DNA from: Bacillota bacterium
Lineage (GTDB): Bacteria; Bacillota; Clostridia; Peptostreptococcales; Anaerovoracaceae
Direction of reading: 5' to 3'
NCBI GenBank assembly: GCA_016280485.1
Contig: JAEEGU010000105.1
Span: forward strand, 1-9,578
Length of the DNA stretch: 9,578 bases
Under the pieces are notes generated by a model, which was given only the letters and a program-made list of their open reading frames with translations, was not told where the DNA came from and did no database searches. Position numbers and translations under genes: made by a program. Below, piece by piece: positions 4,904 to 9,578 of this stretch (its first letter is position 1; the number at the start of each line of letters is the position of its first letter).

Positions 4904-6034
4904 ATGAAAAAGATTATTGCCGTTTTGGCAGCGTTTACCCTGACGATGGCAAGCTTCGGAACCGCATTCGCGGACGAGCTTTCCGATTCGCAGGCGGCGC
5001 TCGACAAGATTAACGCAGAAAAGGCAGAAATCCAAAAGCAAATAAAAAATAACAAGAGCACAAAGCAGACGCTTACCAAGGAGCTGCAGGATCTCAACGG
5101 AAAGATAGCGCTTCAGACCAATGAAATCCAGGCGCTTGATGTCAGCATCGGAATGACCGAGGATCGAATTAGCGAAGCACTTGTGAACCTTGACGAGCTC
5201 GAGGCTGAGATTGCAGAGCAGAACAAGAACTTAAACGCAAGGCTTCGCGCCATGTATGAAAACGGTGATTCGGGCTTTATCGATGTGCTGCTCGGCTCGA
5301 CCAGCATAACGGAGCTGATGACAAACATGGACCGCGTCCAGCTCATATACGACCAGGACAAGGAAATGCTCAAACAGCTCGAAACGCAGCATGCGCTTAT
5401 CGAAGCGCAGAGACAGTATCTGCGTGGCCTCCAGGATGACCTCGAGGCAAATCAGGAGCAGGTAAAGGGTGTGAAGGCCAGCCTCGAGGAAAACAAGTCT
5501 GCCGTTGATGCAAAGCGTGCAGAGGTAGAGGGCAATATTGCGGCTCTCGAAGAGCTCGAGGACCAGCTTAATGCAGAGGCTAACGCACTGGTTGCCGAAA
5601 TCTTAAAGCTCCAGGGCAACGGCGAGTTTGTGGGCGGCGCATTCACATGGCCGGCTCCGGGCGCAAGCCGTATCACTTCACCTTTCGGAAACAGATTGCA
5701 CCCGATATTCAAGGTTTACAAGCTGCACACCGGTATTGATATCCGCTGTGCTTCAAATACCACAATCGTTGCGGCAAACTCGGGGACGGTTATTAAGGCA
5801 GCGTGGAACAACAGCTATGGCTACATGATGATGATTGACCACGGCGGCGGCATAGTTACACTTTATGCGCACTTAAACTCATTCCTCGTTTCAAACGGAG
5901 ATGTCGTGGCAAAGGGGCAGGCAATTGCAAAATCCGGATCTACCGGAAACTCCACAGGCCCGCATCTGCATTTCGAGGTGCGTGTAAACGGTAATTATGT
6001 GGATCCTACACAGTATGTAACTTACGGGAAATAA
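4904..6034 (+). CDS. Secreted coiled-coil M23 peptidoglycan endopeptidase, likely FtsEX partner
   Basis: The 376-residue protein starts with a signal peptide (MKKIIAVLAAFTL, AFA cleavage site after residue 23). Residues about 25-240 are a long coiled coil broken by a helical lobe, YENGDSGFIDVLLGSTSITE (118-137), as in EnvC, PcsB and CwlO, the known FtsEX-controlled hydrolases. The C-terminal M23 (LytM-type) domain covers about 250-372. Its zinc ligands H275 and D279 (HTGID) and H356, plus catalytic H323 (YAHL) and H354 (HLHFE), are all present, so it should be an active enzyme, unlike degenerate EnvC. Such enzymes cut peptide cross-bridges in cell-wall peptidoglycan. I prefer the ATG at 4904, six bases after AAAGGGG, over one at 4877, which would add nine residues and sits in a palindrome. 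It lies 34 bases after ftsX, and recJ follows three bases after its stop. Confidence 0.92.
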   Translation: MKKIIAVLAAFTLTMASFGTAFADELSDSQAALDKINAEKAEIQKQIKNNKSTKQTLTKELQDLNGKIALQTNEIQALDVSIGMTEDRISEALVNLDELEAEIAEQNKNLNARLRAMYENGDSGFIDVLLGSTSITELMTNMDRVQLIYDQDKEMLKQLETQHALIEAQRQYLRGLQDDLEANQEQVKGVKASLEENKSAVDAKRAEVEGNIAALEELEDQLNAEANALVAEILKLQGNGEFVGGAFTWPAPGASRITSPFGNRLHPIFKVYKLHTGIDIRCASNTTIVAANSGTVIKAAWNNSYGYMMMIDHGGGIVTLYAHLNSFLVSNGDVVAKGQAIAKSGSTGNSTGPHLHFEVRVNGNYVDPTQYVTYGK

Positions 6035-6037
6035 ACT

Positions 6038-7777
6038 ATGAACATAAATCCAATCGTACGTGAACTATTAAGGAAAAGGGGCGTCTGCGACGAAGCAGAC
6101 GTTCTTGAATTTCTTTCGGATTCACCAAAGCGCACGTACGATCCATTCCTTTTGGATGGCATGGAAGAGGCGGTAAACCTTATTTCGGCACACATAAAAA
6201 AGGGCAGTAAAATCTGCATATACGGCGATTACGACACGGACGGAGTGACCTCCGTCACGCTGATGATGACTGCACTTTCCAAGCTCACCGACCGCCTCAC
6301 ATATTATATACCAAGCCGCTTTGGCGAAGGCTACGGTTTAAACAGCGCGGCAGTAGAGCGCATCAGAGGAGAGGGCACGGATTTAATCATAACGGTAGAC
6401 TGCGGCAGCGTGTCCTATGAAGAGACCCGCCTTGCAAAGAGCCTGGGGATGGACATTATCGTAACCGACCACCATACGGTGACGGACAAGCAGGCAGACT
6501 GCATACTCTTAAACCCGAAAAAGCCGGGAAGCGGTTATCCGTTTGACGGACTTGCGGGCGTCGGCGTTGCGTTCAAGCTCGTGCAGGCTATGGTCAGAAG
6601 AGATTTACTTCCAAAGCCGGTACTCAGCGAAGTCTTGGACCTTGTGGCAATCGGCACAATCGGCGATATCGTGCCGCTTGTGGACGAAAACAGAACCATA
6701 GTAAAGTATGGCCTTAGGGAGCTTAAAAAAGGAAAGCGGGCCGGACTTAAGGCACTTGCAGGAAAGGCATCGATTAATCTTAACAGCGTAACATCGGACA
6801 ATATTGCTTACATAATCGTGCCGCACATCAATGCGGCAGGCAGAATCGAGGATGCAACAATCGGCGTGCAGCTGCTGACTGACAATGGGATTTTTGAAAA
6901 GGGCATAAAGTGCATTTCAAGAGGAGCACAGGGCAGAGCCTGCGGCGAAGAAAAGGCTATACTTGCGGCAAAGCTCTCCGAGTGCAATAAACGCAGAAAG
7001 GAACTGCAGGAAATTACCTTCCGAAGCTGCGTCGAAATGATTGAGGGCGGCGGCAAAGAAGACAAACCTTCGGGCGGAGAGGTCGCCGATGATGCGATTA
7101 TTCTCTATGCGGGCAAGGCTCACGAGGGAATTACGGGCATAGTTGCGGGCAAATTAAAGGACAAATACTACCGTCCGACGATGATTGTGACGGACATAGA
7201 TGAGGAAGGCACGATGCTCAAGGGCACGGGGCGCAGTGTCGAAGGTGTAAACCTCTACGAGCTTCTCAAGACTGCCGAGGACCTTTTTGTAAAATTCGGC
7301 GGGCACAAGGGCGCGTGCGGCTTTTCGTTGCCTTCGGAAAACCTTGAGCCGCTTAAAAGCCGTATAGCGGCGCGCATGGAGGAGCTTAAGGCAGAGGATG
7401 CGCAGCTTCTCGAAAGAAAGAACCCGGCGGAGATGGAGCTTGACCCTTCAAGCATAAGCGTGGAGCTTGCGAAAGACCTCGCACTTCTCTCACCGTTTGG
7501 GGCGGCAAACCCGAGCCCGGTCTTCGAAATAAGGGGCCTTTCGGTCAGTGATGTAAGACCGATGGGAGCGGACGGAACCCATGCGAGGTTCAACGTAACA
7601 AAAGACGGCGCACAAAAGCTGCAGTGCGTACTGTTTGGCAGGGCGAAGGAATATGAGCAGCTTCTTTCTTCCGGTGCAAGAGTGGACATAGCGGCCGCGG
7701 TAGAAGAAAACGTGTGGAACGGGAGATCGAGCGTGCAGCTGATGATAAAGGAGATAAAGGAGCATATTGATGACTGA
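6038..7777 (+). CDS. recJ: Single-stranded-DNA-specific exonuclease RecJ
   Basis: RecJ degrades single-stranded DNA 5' to 3' in recombination and mismatch or base-excision repair, using two metal ions. The DHH domain carries DYDTDG (64-69), the D121 motif in IITVDCGS, the DHH motif in VTDHHT (D144, H145, H146) and GTIGDIVP (D210). NPKKPGSGYPFDGLAGVGVA (159-178) and PHINAAGRI (262-270) are typical RecJ text. The DHHA1 domain ends with GGHKGACG (421-428), and NPSPVFEIRG (491-500) begins the OB-type region. At 579 residues it is close to the Escherichia coli form and shorter than the Bacillus form. A Gly/Lys/Glu-rich loop sits at about 335-351. The start is three bases after the M23 stop with only a weak GGGAAA upstream, and its end overlaps the protease gene by eight bases. 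Confidence 0.95.
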   Translation: MNINPIVRELLRKRGVCDEADVLEFLSDSPKRTYDPFLLDGMEEAVNLISAHIKKGSKICIYGDYDTDGVTSVTLMMTALSKLTDRLTYYIPSRFGEGYGLNSAAVERIRGEGTDLIITVDCGSVSYEETRLAKSLGMDIIVTDHHTVTDKQADCILLNPKKPGSGYPFDGLAGVGVAFKLVQAMVRRDLLPKPVLSEVLDLVAIGTIGDIVPLVDENRTIVKYGLRELKKGKRAGLKALAGKASINLNSVTSDNIAYIIVPHINAAGRIEDATIGVQLLTDNGIFEKGIKCISRGAQGRACGEEKAILAAKLSECNKRRKELQEITFRSCVEMIEGGGKEDKPSGGEVADDAIILYAGKAHEGITGIVAGKLKDKYYRPTMIVTDIDEEGTMLKGTGRSVEGVNLYELLKTAEDLFVKFGGHKGACGFSLPSENLEPLKSRIAARMEELKAEDAQLLERKNPAEMELDPSSISVELAKDLALLSPFGAANPSPVFEIRGLSVSDVRPMGADGTHARFNVTKDGAQKLQCVLFGRAKEYEQLLSSGARVDIAAAVEENVWNGRSSVQLMIKEIKEHIDD

Positions 7778-9044
7778 GATTAACGATAATTTTGATTGCG
7801 AAGCGGTCGGAACCAATCAGGCACTTCAAAAACAAAAGCAAAAACGTGGGACCTCGATAGCAGTAATAATAGTTGTGATATTTTTACTCGGGGCATTTAC
7901 AGGCGGAATCGGAACGGTGACGGTGCTTAAAAATGTCGGAAAGACAGCGCTTGTCGACAGAAACTATCTGGATCAGGTTACAGAAATCGCAGCGAAATAC
8001 GCAAAGCTTGAGGCCTTTTACCGTGCAATCGAAACGGATTATTACGGTGACTACACGGACGAAGAGCTGATGGAAGGAATATACAGAGGGCTTTTTTCAA
8101 AGCTTGACAAGTATTCATGCTACATGACCGCAGAGGAATACAGGGCAAACACCGAAAGCAGCATGAAAACCTTTTCGGGAGTGGGCGTGGTAATGTCTGT
8201 TACCGATGATGACAAGGTCATTGTAATCAGTGTATACAAGGGCACGCCTGCGGAAAAGGCGGGGCTCAAGGCCGGCGACATACTCTTGGAAGTAGACGGC
8301 AAGGCGTATGCGGGCAGCCAGCTTGAAAATGCCAGCAATGCTCTACGCGGAGAAAAGGGCACAAAGGTAAAGGTGAAATACCTGCGCAAAGGCAAGGAAA
8401 AAGAGGTTGTTATGGTCAGAGACACCATAAACAGCGAGACTATATACACAGGAACCGTGCTCGAAAACCTTTCGAAAGGGCACAAGATTGAATACATAGG
8501 AATCGAATCCTTTGGAAACGGCACGGGAGATGAGATGGAGGATATCATCCACGGCATGGAGATGGACGGCACTGAAGCCTTTATCCTGGATCTTCGTAAC
8601 AACCCGGGCGGCGTGGTTGAAAGCGCCTGCAAGGTGGCAGACCTTCTGCTCAAGGAGGGAGTGATCATGACCACCAAGACAAGACAGGGCAGCGAAGACG
8701 CAGTGGTGTCGGACAATGCGGCCACGAGCCTGCCGTTTGTGGTGCTTGTAAATGAAAACTCGGCAAGTGCCGCGGAAATAGTGGCGGCTGCAATAAAGGG
8801 AAACAAAGCGGCAAAGCTTATCGGCAAAACCACCTTCGGCAAGGGCGTTGTACAGTACATCCGTCAGGTAAACGGCGGTGGCGGCGATGCAATCAAACTG
8901 ACCTTCGAGGAGTATTTCGGACCGGATGACATCAAAATCAACGGTGTCGGCGTTAAGCCGGACATCACGGTGGACTTTTCGGCCGAGGATGAAAACGATG
9001 CCCAGCTTTCAAGGGCAATAGAGGAAATTGTAAAGGTCCTTTAA
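7770..9044 (+). CDS. S41 C-terminal processing protease (CtpA/Prc family), membrane-anchored
   Basis: This 424-residue protein belongs to the S41 carboxyl-terminal processing proteases, serine-lysine enzymes that clip or degrade envelope proteins. One N-terminal membrane segment (about 28-52) would leave the rest outside. A PDZ domain follows (about 135-215, starting FSGVGVVMSV and including GTPAEKAGLKAGDILLEVDG). The protease domain shows DLRNNPGG (274-281), the nucleophile in ENSASAAEI (S333 by family alignment) and the catalytic lysine in GKTTFGKG (K358). I chose the ATG at 7770, seven bases after AAAGGAG (7756-7762); a TTG at 7767 is in frame but too close to that site. The gene overlaps recJ by eight bases and closes the ftsE operon; no terminator is visible after it. 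CtpA-type proteases in other bacteria degrade M23 hydrolases, so the M23 enzyme here is a possible substrate (inference). Confidence 0.93.
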   Translation: MTEINDNFDCEAVGTNQALQKQKQKRGTSIAVIIVVIFLLGAFTGGIGTVTVLKNVGKTALVDRNYLDQVTEIAAKYAKLEAFYRAIETDYYGDYTDEELMEGIYRGLFSKLDKYSCYMTAEEYRANTESSMKTFSGVGVVMSVTDDDKVIVISVYKGTPAEKAGLKAGDILLEVDGKAYAGSQLENASNALRGEKGTKVKVKYLRKGKEKEVVMVRDTINSETIYTGTVLENLSKGHKIEYIGIESFGNGTGDEMEDIIHGMEMDGTEAFILDLRNNPGGVVESACKVADLLLKEGVIMTTKTRQGSEDAVVSDNAATSLPFVVLVNENSASAAEIVAAAIKGNKAAKLIGKTTFGKGVVQYIRQVNGGGGDAIKLTFEEYFGPDDIKINGVGVKPDITVDFSAEDENDAQLSRAIEEIVKVL

Positions 9045-9051
9045 GCTGAGG

Positions 9052-9080
9052 TTGACTTTTACATGTTAAAGCGATATAAT
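9052..9080 (+). promoter_or_regulatory. Consensus promoter of the TrpR-like regulator gene
   Basis: TTGACT (9052-9057) and a perfect TATAAT (9075-9080) are 17 bases apart, the best promoter in the window. RNA would begin near 9087, at the GGAGG ribosome binding site itself (9087-9091), so the leader would be only about a dozen bases. This also argues against the upstream in-frame ATG at 9063. Confidence 0.85.
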
Positions 9081-9098
9081 TTCGGTGGAGGTAACGGT

Positions 9099-9395
9099 AT
9101 GGGCTACGATTCAAAGTTTAAGAGCGAAGATATGGACGCGCTGTTTGAAGCTATTCTTCTCCTGGAAAATGAAGAGGACTGCTACAGATTCTTCGAAGAC
9201 ATTTGCACAATAAACGAGATTCACGCGATGGCACAGAGATGGCAGGTGGCGAAACTCCTTTCGGAGAAAAAGACCTATGCTGAAATAGAGGCAGCCACCA
9301 AGGCATCTACCGCTACAATCAGCCGAATAAATAAATGTCTGGTTTACGGTGCGGACGGATATCAACGCATCATAGACAGGTTAAAGGAAAAATAA
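9099..9395 (+). CDS. YerC/TrpR-like DNA-binding regulator
   Basis: The 98-residue protein matches the YerC/YecD branch of the TrpR superfamily, small helical DNA-binding proteins. FEAILLLENEEDCYRFFEDI (16-35), CTINEIHAMAQRWQVAKLL (36-54) and a helix-turn-helix of the form TYAEIEAATKASTATISRIN (59-78) follow the usual family order, ending in a YGADGYQRII segment. The function of most YerC proteins is uncertain; tryptophan binding should not be assumed. I chose the ATG at 9099 because GGAGG lies seven bases upstream and the length then fits the family (about 100 residues); an ATG at 9063 would add 12 residues but falls between the -35 and -10 boxes. The gene is followed by a terminator and can therefore be transcribed alone, with possible read-through from the protease gene. 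Confidence 0.9.
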   Translation: MGYDSKFKSEDMDALFEAILLLENEEDCYRFFEDICTINEIHAMAQRWQVAKLLSEKKTYAEIEAATKASTATISRINKCLVYGADGYQRIIDRLKEK

Positions 9396-9400
9396 AATTT

Positions 9401-9429
9401 ATGCCTTGGTTTAAGCCGAGGCATTTTTT
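9401..9429 (+). terminator. Intrinsic terminator after the TrpR-like gene
   Basis: ATGCCTTGG (9401-9409) pairs with CCGAGGCAT (9416-9424) in a 9-bp stem with one U-G wobble and a TTTAAG loop, continuing into six T (9424-9429). It begins five bases after the stop codon. Confidence 0.92.
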
Positions 9430-9472
9430 ATGTCTGCCCGGTATATCTACCCGGGAAACAGCGAGAGAAAAA

Positions 9473-9578
9473 ATGAAATTACATTTGTACAGGAGCGATG
9501 CCCCGATAAGCACCGAGCTTTCGCACAGCCTCCTTTTGAAGGTCCTGCCGGGCCGCCGCGCGGAAGAGCTGCGCTTAA
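9473..9578 (+). CDS. Possible Sfp-type 4'-phosphopantetheinyl transferase, 5' fragment
   Basis: A frame opens at ATG 9473 and stays open to the window end, giving 35 codons that begin MKLHLYRSDAPISTELSHSL and continue LLKVLPGRRAEELRL. The pattern of a short strand, a linker, a helix and then LP-x-R-R before another charged helix resembles the N-terminus of Sfp-type phosphopantetheinyl transferases, which attach the cofactor arm to carrier proteins. None of the catalytic motifs of that family would be expected this early, so the call is tentative. Only a weak GAGAG site (9463-9467) lies upstream. It is separated from the previous gene by a terminator, and I saw no strong promoter in the 44 bases between. 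Confidence 0.45.
   Translation, partial: MKLHLYRSDAPISTELSHSLLLKVLPGRRAEELRL

Noticed and set aside
8120..8860. 246-codon open frame on the - strand opposite the S41 protease
   Set aside because: It lies wholly within a gene with clear PDZ and protease motifs; its Ser-rich product is an antisense shadow.
9430..9578. Alternative open frame starting at ATG 9430 beside the final terminator
   Set aside because: It starts at the terminator T-tract with no ribosome binding site, and its Pro/Arg-rich product is less protein-like than the frame from 9473.

Overview
The window looks like chromosomal DNA of a Gram-positive anaerobe of the Bacillota, probably class Clostridia. Signs are the FtsEX-hydrolase cluster, a YerC/TrpR-type regulator close to the Bacillus form, strong GGAGG ribosome binding sites, sigma-A-like promoters and mixed-GC coding sequence. 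This assignment is inferred from gene content; no search was run. Nine real protein genes (two cut by the window ends) lie on the + strand, and I saw no convincing - strand gene, tRNA, rRNA, CRISPR array or insertion sequence.

Left block (1-1480): the C-terminal part of a RuBisCO-like protein overlaps by one base a CYTH-superfamily gene (ExExK motif) that carries three low-complexity inserts. A strong hairpin-plus-T terminator ends this unit.

Middle block (1481-3251): a 440-base AT-rich leader holds a good promoter, a possible 34-residue small ORF and three evenly built dyad elements (TGTGnCTAA, 20 bases, TTAGTCACA). The last two lie in a 73-bp tandem duplication. The leader precedes an unrecognised 378-residue protein resembling MinD/ParA-type P-loop ATPases, but with the P-loop lysines replaced and in-frame minisatellite-like repeats. 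This leader and gene form the least ordinary part of the window.

Right block (3252-9044): a compact cluster of ftsE, ftsX, a secreted coiled-coil M23 endopeptidase, recJ and an S41 C-terminal processing protease, driven by an extended -10 promoter upstream of ftsE. FtsEX should couple ATP hydrolysis in the cytoplasm to activation of the coiled-coil hydrolase outside. The membrane-anchored S41 protease could trim or remove such hydrolases. RecJ is a DNA repair exonuclease apparently carried along in the operon.

End (9045-9578): a YerC/TrpR-like regulator with its own consensus promoter, a terminator, and the first 35 codons of what may be an Sfp-type phosphopantetheinyl transferase, cut by the window end.
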